A DNA stretch of 64,000 nt from Chaetoderma sp. LZ-2023a (GCA_034401795.1 CM067360.1:49686573-49750572); one strand, 5' to 3'. Counted from the first letter of the stretch, positions 36,715-51,412 are shown. A program made the numbers and translations. Notes: generated by a model not told the origin, from the sequence alone.

Positions 36715-36855
36715 AAAACAAAAGCAGTAGTGGAGTGGCAACCCCCCCCCCCCCACGTCAGTCACGGACACCCTGAGTTTCCTCGGTCTCTGCCAGTACT
36801 ATCATCATTACATCTGTCACTTTAGTGAGATCGCATCACCCTCATTTAGGATCAC

Positions 36856-40084
<3,229 letters not shown>

Positions 40085-40086
40085 AG

Positions 40087-40104
40087 TGGCGCCAAATGTG
40101 GGGC
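40087..40104 (+). other. Primer-binding site, copy C (tRNA-Lys-like)
   Basis: TGGCGCCAAATGTGGGGC starts two bases after the LTR end and differs little from the standard tRNA-Lys site. It would prime minus-strand DNA synthesis. Confidence 0.85.
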
Positions 40105-40624
40105 CCAAAGAACATCAATAGTAACACGCAGCGAACTCACGCCTACACCATACAGTGAGCTCAGTTCAATACCATCTCCATTCAGTGACGACTCCCTCGA
40201 TCAAGAAGTAGCCTCCTACGATGGATTCTCAGTGCACATGCTCACTGACTATGCCAGAAATACAGCAGAATCAACAACCCCACACTATAACCTGTTTTCG
40301 CTTATTAGTGACGGCACCTTTCGAGATGCCTCACAGGCGGGAACAGAGTTCAGAACCATATCGGACGTCTGCGACAGGCCAACACCAACAGGGCGAATCA
40401 TGGACGACCCCGACAAAGACCCAATTACGGGCAAATCTACAGCCCTTCAGACTACTATCATTCCCCTGTGTCATCTACGGAAACTGTATGGCCGGGCGAT
40501 AATCCACAACACAGACCACCTCCCGCACCACCCCCTTCTAGTGCAACGCTATACTCAAGGGGCACACTACAGCTTTATCGGGAGGAATCGGCACCACCAT
40601 TTCGCCAGTATATCAGTCACGTAA

Positions 40625-41878
40625 CGCATCACGACCGTCAGCTGACCACACCACCGCCATATGAGGAACGTCAGTCCTCACCTCGGGAGGAATGACTGCA
40701 CTATCTTCACAGCAATCCGCCTCCTGTCCATAGACCCATGCCGGTCTATGTCTCTACAAATGGGGCAGACTCATTAAATTGGAGTACGCGTGTCCTGTCT
40801 CCTCGGCATCGGCATCGATGGGAAACACCTCAGCATCTTCATCAACTTCCCAAATACCCATACCACCCGGTTTTCAGCCGCTGCATTCTTCCCGTGGCCT
40901 TGGCCGAGTCATCCTCCCTCCCGAGTTTAGTGGGGAGAATGACTGGACCATTTATAAGATACAGTTCGAAATCATAAGTCAGACTAACTGCTGGAACGAT
41001 CGGCAAATGGGTGAATATCTCACCGCAAAGCTTTCCAGAAAAGTCCTCCAAGTTCTTGCGGGTCTGGGAACTGATTACACACCCACCTACACACAATTGG
41101 AACGAGCACTGACGGAGCGATTTAACGACACAGCCTTCGGAGAAACCAGTCATCTTCAACTTAAAAATCTACGACGATGTGCGGGAGAAACTCCTCCGGA
41201 GTTAGCTAACCGAATCAGAAGGCTAGTCACCTGCGCATATCAGAGCACCAATACGGAGGGCGTGATTCATTTGCATCTCGACACCTTCATCGATGCATTA
41301 AGTGGTGAACCCGCCCTGAAAGAAAAACTATTTCTCGACAACCACGGGAGTTTGGCCCAATTAACGGCAACCGCGGTTCGTATTCAGAACTTTCTGGAGT
41401 GGGAGAAGAGTAACCGATGCCAACTCTATCCTATCAACGAGATAGAGGGTGCAGCTATCGCCCCGCCCGCAAGTGCTCCCCCAGTTCATCAACACTGACC
41501 ACGCAGACACCACCACCAACATATGTGCAGAATCCCAGTCACAATCAAAGGCCTAGAGGAAGGGGGCATGCCCGTAAAGGAAACTCCAATGGGGCCCCCG
41601 GGTGTGGGAACCAGCGAAACAACAACATGAGAGAACGTATAGACGAGATTAACAAGCAAATCTCCGCACTCACCAATTTAGTTACTACACTCAGCACCAA
41701 CCTCGCCACCACACAGTTTAGGACAACAAACACCACCAGCACGGCACCGCCACCGAACATTTGTTTCGGATGCGGTAAGCCAGGACATTTGAGGGAGCGG
41801 TGTCCTAACCGACCTCCCTCTACAATGCCTGCTCCCGACCGTGGCACACCGCAACCAGAGAAACAGTCAAACTCCTAA
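40625..41878 (+). pseudogene. gag capsid and nucleocapsid, copy C
   Basis: A Pro-rich section holds LTTPPPYEERQ (a PPxY motif, known elsewhere as a late-budding site) in one frame. The capsid-like part (40779-41498) includes ILPPEFSGENDWTIYKIQFE, LGTDYTPTYTQLERALTERF, RRCAGETPPELANRIRRL and DTFIDALSGEPALKEKLF. A frameshift near 41420-41490 leads to a basic region (RPRGRGHARKG), a coiled-coil-like stretch (RIDEINKQISALTNLVTTL) and the CCHC zinc knuckle CFGCGKPGHLRERC, ending at 41878. The knuckle would bind packaged RNA. Confidence 0.8.
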
Positions 41879-42372
41879 GGGCATTGAATCACAATGAGCC
41901 ACTTCAGTGCCCGTATCCGTCTCCAGGCTCAACTGCGGCTTTCACGCAACAACGTTCAGTGGCCAACCACTATCCACAGAAATCAGCTTTCACACTGACA
42001 CCAAAATGCACGGCTTCACATATGTCAGTGCCTACGTTGCCTCCCCCATCCGCAGCAAGGTCATGCCCCTCTTTCTCCGCACACGACAAGCCTTCTATCC
42101 TATGTAAAACGGCAGTAGTAGGTTGTAGTACCTCCGCTGAAACAACGTTTTTGCAAGCACCACATCCCGCCACCAAGACACTAGATTCTCCATGTCCTCT
42201 GGTGGTATGCAGAGCATCACCCCAGCCAGCATCATCTCTCGCATCCACAGACAGTAGCGACTTGGGAGAAACGATTCACTCCACCTCATGGATTCGCAAG
42301 CGCTGACATAGACAGAGGAATGAATGTCCTTGGCGACATCATTGTTTCTTCTGTGCTTCACCAAAGCATCCT

Positions 42373-43179
42373 ATGAAGCAGTTAAGGAAATGGCTTGCAC
42401 AGGTAGAGCTTATTCATCATCCCGTATGCGCCACCGTCTACACTAATACTGCCCACACTGAAATGGCAACAAGACCACCACCATTGCTACCCTCACCTCT
42501 GTCTTCACTGCAGTCCTCACACCAGCGGCGAGTTATCCAAATAGAGGAGATCCAATTCATTCAGCGAGTTGTCATCGCCTCTATTCATAACGATGCCCTG
42601 CTTGGCTCTGATTTCCTCAGTGCCAGCGAAGCCATCATACACTGCAGACAACAAGAACTCGACATACACAGCCGACGAATACCGCTTGGACTGGCATCGT
42701 CATTATACGATACGTGTGCAGTTATACTATCAAGTACCGCCACAGTTGAGCCGGGACAAGAACAAATAGTATGGGTCACCGCACCACAGTTAGGAAGCAA
42801 CACACACATCGCCATGCTGGAACCCGATCCTGATTATATGATCACCTCACAATGCGCAAGTCCCAGCATAATAGTAGACACTACTAATAAGGAACAAATA
42901 CCGTTTAGAGTGTTTAATGGTACCGCAGATCCCATCACTCTGGAAGCCGGAGTACGCTCCGGCAATTTAGTGGACATAATCTCATTGGAATCAACTGCAC
43001 TTTCTGACACAACACCGCAAATAACTGATGATTTACCCGAACATTTACACGATTTGTATCTACGTGCCACCATTGGATTACTGCAATCACAAAAACGAGA
43101 AATTCGGAAACTACTACATAAATATCGCGATAGTTTTTCCTCCGGAGATATGGATCTCGGAGAGACTCATCTCATATGA
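42373..43179 (+). pseudogene. Protease remnant lacking its active site, copy C
   Basis: The 268-residue frame joins the Pro/Ser linker directly to IQIEEIQFIQRVVIAS. In copies B and E, ~340 bp between these points encode the protease active site (DTGAS in E) and flap. The C-terminal protease residues (LLGSDFLSASEAIIHC) and the protease-RT linker (NTHIAMLEPDPDYMITSQCA; GTADPITLEAGVRSG; LPEHLHDLYLRAT) remain open to 43179. Copy C therefore cannot make its own protease. Confidence 0.85.
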
Positions 43180-43248
43180 CACTCCATCGATACAGGCAAT
43201 GATCGCCCCATACGACAACTGGTACAACGTCTTCCCATTCACAAGGAA

Positions 43249-44689
43249 GTGGAAGCACACCAACAAGTAAATGACATGTTGCGAACGGGTATTATTGAAC
43301 CCTCAGCATCTCCATGGGCTAGCCCTATAGGGCTAGCAGGCAAAAAGGACGGAACCGTGCAGTTTTGCATCGACTACCACCACCTTAATGATCTTAGCAT
43401 TAAGGACGCTTATCTATTACCATGGATAGATCAGGCCTTGGATTCCATGTCCGGAGCCAAGTGGTTTTGTACCCTTGATGTAGCTAGCGGTTACTGGCAA
43501 GCAGCCATGGCTTGAGGCTGACATGGAAAAGACCGCATTCGTTTGTAGGGATGGCCTTTTCTGTCTCTGTTACATCGATGATGTAATAGTCTTTGGACCC
43601 ACGTTTGAGCAAACCTTAATAAATCTGGACACCGTGCTATCACGTTTCCACACGGCCAATTTGAAACTCAAACCGAAGAAATGTCATCTCTTCAGACAGA
43701 GCGTTGAGTTCCTGGGACACATCATATTCAGTGATGGAGTGGCTACTCAGCAATCAAAAACCAAGGCAGTAACAGAGTGGCCTCGGCCCTCTTCAGTTAC
43801 GGAGACACTGTGTTTTCTTGGCCTATGCCAGTACTATCGCCGTTACATCCAACATTTCAGCGAGATTGCTTCACCCCTCTACAAGATCACCGAGAAAGAT
43901 CGACCATTTGAGTGGACGAGTGAGTGTGAAGGCTCCTTCAACGCGCTGAAGGAACTCTTGACGACCGCGCCGATTCTTTCTCACCCTAATCCAAACGTCG
44001 ATTTCATCTTAGACACTGATGCGTCAGCTTTCGCTATTGGCGTGGTTCTATCTCAGGTCACCGAAGACGGAACAGAGCAGGTCTTGGGTTATGGTTCACG
44101 TACTCTGAATAAAATGGAGAAAAGATACGCAACCACCAAGCGAGAACGATTGGCGGCGGTCCATTTCGTCAAGTATTATAAGCACTTTCTGTACAGGTAC
44201 CCTTTTACATTCCATACAGACCATGCCTCACTATGGTGGCTCAGGAACTTAAAAATTCCGAAGGGCCAGGTAGCGAGATGGCAGGAATCCCTGCAGGCCT
44301 ATAACTTTAACGTTGTTCACCGTCCCGGCAAATTGCATGGAAATGCTGATGCCCTTAGTAGAATTGGCGTAGAGGCTGAACACGAAGAGGCCGCCACTGT
44401 GACAGAGTCAACACAGCCATCTCCGGAGTTCCCCGAATTGAGGTGCGCAGAGTGGAATCCAGAGAAAATCGCACATCACCAAACAACAGAAGTTCAGACA
44501 CGGAATATGTACGTGTGGATTCAGGAGGGGGTACGTCCTCCTAAGGAATCAGTAACACCTCTATTCACCACGGCAAAATATTATTACCAACGGTTCGAAG
44601 AATGTCGATTAATAAATAACGTTCCATATATTAATAACCGTTTGGTAGTCCCGGAAAGTTGTCGTGAACTTATATTGAAACAACTATAA
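43249..44689 (+). pseudogene. Reverse transcriptase and RNase H, copy C
   Basis: RT fingers and first palm motif (GIIEPSASPWASPIGLAGKK; CTLDVASGYWQ) end at 43515 through a one-base insertion. The second frame (43523-44689) holds CLCYIDDVIVFGPTFEQ and FLGHIIFSDGVATQQSKT, then RNase H with FILDTDASAFAIGVVLSQ, TTKRERLAAVHFVKYYKHFL, FHTDHASLWWL and HGNADALSRI. Between DGLF and CLCYIDD, 31 residues present in B and E (the MPYG.CNTPGTF region) are missing by an in-frame 93-bp deletion. RNase H itself looks intact; RT does not. Confidence 0.9.
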
Positions 44690-45676
44690 TGCCGGGCATC
44701 TGGCCATAGAAAGTACTGTTGCCCGTATCAAATTGAGATTCCACTGGATCGGGATTCACGATAGTGTCAAGGCACGGGTTGCCAAATGTATTCCATGCCA
44801 AAAACGCGCTGTTGGCCAGCAACATATCGCACCATCTGAAATTAAGATTGTTGGTGCACCGTGGGAGTGAGTGGCTATCGACGTGCTCGGACCCTAAATA
44901 CGACAGATGATGGAAATAAATACATCCTCGTGTTACAAGATTATTTTACGAAGTGGGTAGAAGCATTTGCTCTGCCGGACCAAGAGGAATCCACCATAGT
45001 GGAGGTCTTGGCCAGCAATGTGTTCTGCCACTTTGGTATGCCTTATGAGTTGCACTCCGATCAAGGAAGTAATTTTGAGGGCCGGCTCATATCAGAGCTC
45101 TGTAAATTATTCCATATCGTCAAAACAAGGACAACTCCATACCACCCAAGGAGTGACGGAATGGTAGAGAGGTTCAACAGAACTCTTCCAGAGATGCTGA
45201 CCAAGGAAACACGCATTGATTGTGGAGATTGGGAACTACGGCTCCCGTATGTACTCATGGTTTACCGCACTTCAGTACATTCCAGCACGAACTACACCCC
45301 TGATTGGTTAATGTTAGGCCATGAATTAGCCTTACCCCTGGATCTGGCCATGCCACGAATATCAGGAGAGAAAAATTCACCATCTCTTTATGCCGAACTC
45401 TTGTGGCAAAGGATAGAACAAGCCCATGAGTTAGTGAGAGAAACCCTTTCCACTGCACACCGGCGGCAAAAGACATGGCCTGACCGGAGGGTGCATGGAG
45501 ATCTGTATGAAGCAGGAAGAATGGTTTGGGTACACGATTCACGACGGTCTGCAAACCTGCCAAGTAAACTGAGTTACCAGTGGAAAGGCCCCTATGTGGT
45601 AGTAGGTAAGACGCCGGACGTAACCTACCATATCCGTGCTTCGGATGGCCTGACCTCAGTCATCCACTTTGATTGA
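44690..45676 (+). pseudogene. Integrase, copy C (stop plus frameshift)
   Basis: The zinc-binding N-terminus retains KCIPCQKR. A TGA replaces a Gln codon before VAIDVLGP, and a one-base deletion follows. After that the frame is open: first catalytic D in AIDVLGP, second in HSDQGSNFEG, E in MVERFNRT, with 35 residues between the last two. A GPY/F-like C-terminal module (YQWKGPYVVVGK) ends the enzyme. It would insert cDNA into the chromosome; here it is inactive as written. Confidence 0.9.
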
Positions 45677-46036
45677 CTTAAACCTTGTGTCAGTGACGAC
45701 CCAGAACCAGAGCTCGGACTGGGTGTTACTCGTGACACCGCTGCCCAGACAGATATTTCTATGGAAATTAGTATTCCCATGGTTAGCGCAGAGCACCGCA
45801 GTGCTAGTTCAGCCCCAGTTCTACCAAGCCAGAATGTGGATGAACAAGCGGCTAACGCTGACGACGATGACGAGATACGTACTCGCCCTCTCCCTCCTCA
45901 GCACGGGCCTACTCGATCTGGGAAGTCGTATCTGAAGAATTTCGTGTTTGTTTTGTCCAAGGGACCGAATGGAAAAGTTGGTCCTCCGATCTCTTCCCAT
46001 TCCCACCCACTTCATGCTATGCCCCCCCCCCCATCA
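45677..46036 (+). pseudogene. Pol C-terminal tail, copy C
   Basis: After the GPY/F-like module a low-complexity tail continues in shifted frames (ISIPMVSAEHRSASSAPVLP; GPTRSGKSYLKNFVFVLSKG). It is conserved in copy E (60076-60430). It is not a chromodomain as far as I can see. Confidence 0.65.
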
Positions 46037-46039
46037 TAG

Positions 46040-46780
46040 AGTTACCACAAGCGGAAGTTGAAGCTGACCCAAGCCATATTTCCCGTGGGGTGGAACATAT
46101 GGTGAATAGCATGGAAGTGAAGAGGCTGGATGAAGCCTTGGCATGTCTAGAACCGCAGAACCATACAACAAGGTGTACCCGAGCGCCTCCCGAAAACGCC
46201 AGGCCAATTCCCACCCAAGCGAGACCCATATCCATCACCACACCACCACCCCAAATCCAACTGGCGTCCCTTATCTATACACCAAGTTCGGAAATCACCA
46301 GCCCAGTCCATTTCACACTCCACTCGTCGTCTGCTGACCGTCAATCTTCAGATATGAGAGAGACTGCTGCAACAGAGGAGGTGGCATTCCGCACCGCACC
46401 AACTACCATTACACCCCCCCCCCCACGGTGGGCAGGGAAGCAGCCTGTTCAGCAGACTTTCGGCTAGAATTTTCCTGGTGTCTAAAAACTATGACAGGAC
46501 GCCAACCGTCGTGTAATGGGAGATGACCACATTCCCCTGTCCAAAGGACACCCCATCCAATAGGCCTACCATACTTCCCCGTGAGCAGTTAGAACATCAC
46601 ACAACAGACAGAACGTCAACACCTACAAGAACACACCTGCCTTCAAGACTGGATATGTCAATTCATCATTGCGCGTACATCACATACTTGCTCTGTTATA
46701 CTCAGCATAACAGAGACATTCAACATCATCGACAACAGCATTTAGCAGCACCTACCGGTATTAATTAATTCCCCTTAGAG
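46040..46780 (+). pseudogene. Unknown ORF downstream of pol, copy C
   Basis: Begins IELPQAEVEADPSH, then MVNSMEVKRLDEALACLEPQ and LASLIYTPSSEITSPVHF. A poly-C tract near 46410-46425 shifts the frame, after which decayed sequence still matches copy E to about 46768. I do not recognise this protein. It is Pro/Thr/Gln-rich with no membrane segment or signal peptide, so it does not look like an envelope. Confidence 0.6.
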
Positions 46781-48226
46781 ACATAAATATTCCCATAACA
46801 AATTCCTCCCGCGCAAATTGCGGGAGAAATAATATCTCCCGCAGACTACATCTCCCGCAAATAACAACAGACTTGGCGTTCACCAGCGTGGAAAACTGGA
46901 ATGCATCCACTTCGCTTATAACATTGGCACCATACATCATACAAGTTATGACAGCATCCGACAGGTCATCTGCGCTCTAAAGTAACTCTGTCCCGCCCAC
47001 AGGCTCGGCCATTACAGAGTGAAATACCCTCAAGGTTCGATAAAGTTGACATTCACGCCACCTTCCCCCACCCCCACCTCCTCCCGCACCTGGCGGCCAT
47101 AAACATGTCACCTTCACCACAGCGCAAGTATCATCCACAGATAACCAGTCGCGCGTATCAGATGCAAATCACCAACATGTCAGAAACATAGACACTCAGG
47201 TTGACTGTATTCACAATCTCCGAACGACGGCATTGTTAATTGTAATAACTGTGGCACGCATTTTTGCGAGTTGTACTATAATTTAACCATTATTAAATGG
47301 TACTAATGTGTCTGGTCTAGGCCGGGATGGAGCTAGTTCTACCCATTGAGGAGAATGCTTGGCCAGCCTTCCCGCTCGGAAAACACAGCTATCTTGACGG
47401 GATCAGTAACGTTGATCTACCCCATGAATAGATCTGTTAAATTTTTGATTAAGAACACAACTGCCCTACTGTGCTACAAATCATTAGCGCATGGGCCGGT
47501 AAAGCGGCATCAAAAATCTGACAGTAAAAAATTCTCTTCCTTGCGTTCCAGCTTATAATCGATGCGGGCTGAGAGCTACCTATTATACTCTTTTATAGAC
47601 ACCTACCAAGATGCATGTTAAAGAACTCGTGCAAATACGGGACATTATAAAGATCTTGATGTAACATATATATTTCTATCTCTCGCTTCTGCAACAGACT
47701 ACACCTCAGCAACAGCATTTTGGCCGTCGCTATAAACAGCATATATGTTTCCAATTAACCACATGTTCTTTAGAGCCACGTGACATTTACTGCTATTTCC
47801 AGTAAGTTGGATCAAATGCTTTAAACCAAAGAGCTGCCCAAAGACGCGACTACCACAGCGTGATGGAGGAGTGGCGAGGGTGAATCCGGGAGATTACCGC
47901 TCTCGTCACCTGGCTACCACACACCCCATCGAGTGCTCCAGCCTAAAATTAAAATAGGCAAGTTTATAAGCATCCAATCTGGAGAACCACCTCATGCTAA
48001 TTAAAAGGTGAGGCTCCACAAACAAAAAGTAGTACCACGTTTCTATGTTGATCGAAGGCTGTTAAATGCGCAAAATTAAGACAAGTTTAACGAGCCATTC
48101 CTACTATAATTAAAAGTACTCGCTTTATATGGGAAGAATTAATCCCCTGATGTCCAGGCCGGAAAACGAGGAAACTTTCACATAAGAATGACCGAATCAC
48201 CTGTTAAAACTTTTAGGTGCGGTCAT
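46781..48226 (+). other. Internal non-coding region between pol and the accessory ORF, copy C
   Basis: No ORF is supported. It contains several CTCCCGC/GCGGGAG motifs, including a hairpin at 46806-46826 (CTCCCGC, loop, GCGGGAG). It aligns with 57560-59353 of copy E except for ~300 bp missing here near 46940. Conservation between copies suggests leader or regulatory DNA. Confidence 0.6.
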
Positions 48227-48260
48227 CCGCCGCCTGTGACATCGCCAAATAATATAAAAG
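48227..48260 (+). promoter_or_regulatory. Internal promoter of the accessory ORF, copy C
   Basis: TATAAAAG lies at 48253-48260. A decayed CRE (TGACATCG at 48237-48244) precedes it where copy E has a perfect TGACGTCA. The surrounding GCCTGTGAC...TATAAAAGGAG resembles the LTR promoter. The accessory ATG is ~215 bases downstream. Confidence 0.7.
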
Positions 48261-48474
48261 GAGGAAGCGCGCTCTGAAACTTTGTCTTCCCGTCAAAACT
48301 CGACGCCAGGGAAGAACATAGCATTAGGCTTCATTCATGTCGCAAACCAAATTCTGCTGTTTTTCTTCTTATTATTTCAATATTATATTTGGCCTGGAAA
48401 GTTATAAACAATGAAGAGATAGGGCATTAGGTTTGGAATAAGGTTCCCGCAGCCAACTACCATGCGGGAACAAG

Positions 48475-49107
48475 ATGTCACTCCTTGAAGATTTAGCGTT
48501 ATTGGATTCGTCTGAAGAAGAATCGGTACCAGTTCCAAATCGGTTCCCATGCAACTTGTTGTTGGCTAGCGGAGAGCCATGTACCAGAACATTCACTAGA
48601 AAATCTGACCGCACACTTCATGTTAATAAGGATCATCTCTTCCAGTCAGCCTTTTGTGTGACGTGCCAGTATCTCTACACCGCTACTCGCTATGGGGTGA
48701 CACACACGCTCCATTATCATCACCGTGTGTTGGAAGTGACGTTAGTTCCTGGGGAAGAGAACGAGGATCGTGTCATTTTAGCCACCCGTTTCGAATCTCA
48801 GCTCCCGGTCAAAGTTCTTCCGACCGAGAAAATGGCCCGCACAAAGAACACTACTCATAGTTATCCCGTTAGCCATCGTCTTCCCGCAACTACCATAAGC
48901 AACGTACCGACAGCCAGACGTGAAATCCTGCCCGCAGCCGCATCTGGAAGCGTTACGCTGGTACCAGTCACTTCATCCACACCAGTCCTGAAGCGGAGTA
49001 AGAAGCAAACATCTCCCACAGAATCCAGTTTGGCAGTGCCCGGTTGTGTCTCACACGAAATGAGCACTGCGGACTCCAATGTTGTAAGAACGTTGTGTGC
49101 GATGTAA
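48475..49107 (+). CDS. Accessory protein with two C2H2 zinc fingers, copy C (C-terminus deleted)
   Basis: The ATG at 48475 opens MSLLEDLALLDSSEEESVPV, an acidic N-terminus. Finger 1 has C26, C36, H49, H54 (an expanded C-X9-C-X12-H-X4-H). Finger 2 has C61, C64, H77, H82 (C-X2-C-X12-H-X4-H). A basic/Pro/Thr region follows (KVLPTEKMARTKNTT). After SSLA (~residue 190) the frame crosses a ~0.9-kb deletion relative to copy E and ends in unrelated trailer sequence at 49107. DNA or RNA binding is inferred from the fingers; the actual role is unknown. It lies after pol, where env or other accessory genes sit in some LTR elements, and has its own promoter-like sequence. Confidence 0.75.
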   Translation: MSLLEDLALLDSSEEESVPVPNRFPCNLLLASGEPCTRTFTRKSDRTLHVNKDHLFQSAFCVTCQYLYTATRYGVTHTLHYHHRVLEVTLVPGEENEDRVILATRFESQLPVKVLPTEKMARTKNTTHSYPVSHRLPATTISNVPTARREILPAAASGSVTLVPVTSSTPVLKRSKKQTSPTESSLAVPGCVSHEMSTADSNVVRTLCAM

Positions 49108-49503
49108 AGAATACAACACCCCGCAGTGCAATAACGTCACAATCCCGTCATGCAGTCTCAGCTACGCTGGGGCTGCCTGATAAACCAACTTTTAAGTTAT
49201 TATTATTATTATATCTCTTATTTTTCTTATTATTTCTCTTCCTGTCTCAGACGTCAGGACCAATATGGGGCCAGCGAGAGCTGCCCATTGCGGACCCCTT
49301 TTTAAAAAATAATAATGATAATAATAAGTGATACGTGTTGCGTACCCCTTTATTTACCCGGGGTGCGCAAGTAATTTGGTGTGATTTAATAAATAAATAC
49401 CTCGTACGGGTATGTTACATGGTCTATATATACCTTGTCTTTTTCTTATTATATTTTTATATATATTTAAAAAAAAAATTAAATTGGGTAAGTTGGAGCT
49501 TGG

Positions 49504-49548
49504 GTGTTCTCTGCGGAGATCATGATTATCCGCACTCAGAGAGAACAC
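49504..49548 (+). repeat. Stem-loop in the accessory trailer, copy C
   Basis: GTGTTCTCT (49504-49512) pairs with AGAGAACAC (49540-49548), and GCGGA with TCCGC inside. Copy E keeps a version near 55300-55350 with changed arm bases. Confidence 0.65.
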
Positions 49549-49580
49549 TCATGCGAGCTATTGTTTAGAATCATCTACTA

Positions 49581-49586
49581 AATAAA
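49581..49586 (+). terminator. Poly(A) signal AATAAA for the accessory transcript, copy C
   Basis: AATAAAGATA follows the stem-loop. It is conserved in copy E (complement at 55267-55272). It is upstream of the polypurine tract, so it is separate from the LTR. Confidence 0.55.
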
Positions 49587-49642
49587 GATATAGCACGCAC
49601 CGTAATATTATTAATAAAACAAAACCAAAAAAAAAAGAAAGG

Positions 49643-49662
49643 CCTGGAAAAATAATTCCAGG
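49643..49662 (+). repeat. Small conserved hairpin before the 3' LTR, copy C
   Basis: CCTGGAA, short A/T loop, TTCCAGG. The same hairpin is at about 55193-55213 in copy E. Confidence 0.65.
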
Positions 49663-49853
49663 TCAAAATTGAAAACAAAAAGTATGCCTCCCCTCCTATT
49701 GGCACCTCTATGTGCCCTGTCTCTTGAATATGCGTCTATTGCGTCACTACTCCTCTCCGGCCACGCGCCTACCCAGGAAGGCTATAATTCCCGCCTAGCG
49801 TACGTCTGTGCGTTGATCCACCATGTGCGATCGTTTGCCACGGATGTCAAACT

Positions 49854-49865
49854 AGGAGGGGGTGG
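49854..49865 (+). other. Polypurine tract, copy C
   Basis: AGGAGGGGGTGG abuts the TGTAG start of the 3' LTR. It is the expected primer for plus-strand synthesis. Confidence 0.85.
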
Positions 49866-50358
49866 TGTAGTTCTGATCGACAGGTCGGAGGCGGCCGTAC
49901 CAGCTAAGCTGGGTACGCGCTGCCCGTCCTGGATTCGTTTCCTGAGCACGCCCCCCTTGGTAGAGCCATAAGCATATATAGGCCTATGGGAGAGATAGCA
50001 TGTCGAAAGACGACTAAGTTCGTTAAAGCGCATGATGCGCATGTGCGCGCCAGGACGCTGTTTCGATGGATTGCGTAGTTACGACCAAGGTAGGATGGCG
50101 CTTTTAGTGTACCGAGATGGTACCCTTTAATCCTTATGATTGCCTGTTCCCGTTAAATGTGGCATTAATCAATACCAGAATTCAACGGGCTTTTCAAATG
50201 TGTAAACTATTTCAAAATCGGTTTAGAAATGGCTGAGTTATCCATGGAAAACGCTTCATGATTATCTTCAAAATATTGTCGTGACGTCATAACCACGTGG
50301 ACGCAAAGCTTCTAGAATGTTCTAGTACATTCGGCTGCGCTATTATTAGCTACGCGCT

Positions 50359-50425
50359 GATTGGCTGTTGCTCGAACGATGATTGGTTGGAGCCTGCGCC
50401 TGTGACGTCATGAGGAGTATAAAAG
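50359..50425 (+). promoter_or_regulatory. LTR promoter, 3' LTR of copy C
   Basis: CCAAT boxes GATTGGCT (50359-50366) and GATTGGTT (50381-50388), CRE TGACGTCA (50403-50410), TATAAAAG (50418-50425). The equivalent region of copy E (about 54440-54530) has lost the TATA and CRE by small changes. Confidence 0.75.
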
Positions 50426-51275
50426 GAGACACGATCCAGTGATCGAGAGCATCGTCGGCCAGGGGCCGAACAGGTTAGACCTGTACTAGCTGCGATCAAC
50501 AGATATTATGCATTATACTTCAGTTTCTGTTCTTCTCCCGTAGCTAGCAGTAGCCAACCCACCGCAGTAAGAACAATTTTGTAAACTCCCTACTTACGGG
50601 AGTAATTTGGAACTTTCTATTTTATTGTTCACGAATATCAACATCTACCTCGGAACACAAATTTGCGGTGAGACCTTTACGGCCTGAATATGTGAGTCTA
50701 CAGATGTAGAGGCAGGATGTTCTTTGATGGATGACTCGCCGGATCTGCCGGCCACGCCTAAAAGTGGTATTTCAACTGTCACCGTACTAATGTCATGTAG
50801 GTTCTTCTAACTTTCGACCGCAGCAAGTGACCTCTGCCCGGTGCATCCTCAAAGCTGGCTGACGTACCCAGCACCGTGATGCTTTGTTTTGTATCTTCAT
50901 CTGCATCCAACAACCAACAACCCCATCCCACCCACCCCCACCTCTTGTGATCGGATTGTTGACAACTTCCATCTGTACCATCGATGTACGGGAACTTTCT
51001 TCACGACAGTAGTACTATCGTATCTTTTACTGACTGCTCGTTAGACATTCTATTCTATTCTTACAGTGCTGAGTGATGTACTCCCGCCATGAGTGTTCTT
51101 GCGGGAGTCTTGTTTGCGGAAAACAGCTTGCGGGAACCAACCTGCGGGAACTTTCCAGCTCCCGGAGAGCGCATCATCTCACGTCGACAACAGATTGATG
51201 TATCAATTTCAGTAGCACGGTAGCCTAACTTGGGAATGACTACCAAGTATTCAAGTAACTATACTTCACAGTTTA

Positions 51276-51330
51276 ATTATTTCTCTATATAGGTCATCGT
51301 AATTAACAAAACCTATATAGAGAAATAATA
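51276..51330. repeat. Short palindrome at a deletion point in LTR C
   Basis: ATTATTTCTCTATATAGGT is followed after ~15 bases by its inverted form ACCTATATAGAGAAATAAT. The second arm is absent from the 5' LTR and replaces ~220 bp found there. Confidence 0.75.
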
Positions 51331-51412
51331 TATATATCTTGATCATATGATACCGTATTGATTGTTCTGGGTAGATTATGTATATATATATATATGGCCA
51401 GTGGCCATCCGT

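Larger units (their letters stand above)
26705..36855 (+). mobile_element. Giant LTR retroelement, copy B (old, 3'-truncated)
   Basis: This contains a 5' LTR (26705-32585, inflated by two insertions), a primer-binding site, gag, protease and the first part of RT. RT breaks off at about 36855 and joins the middle of LTR C. Many stops, often TGA, interrupt gag. Divergence from copies C and E is much greater than between those two, so B is the oldest internal copy. Confidence 0.85.
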
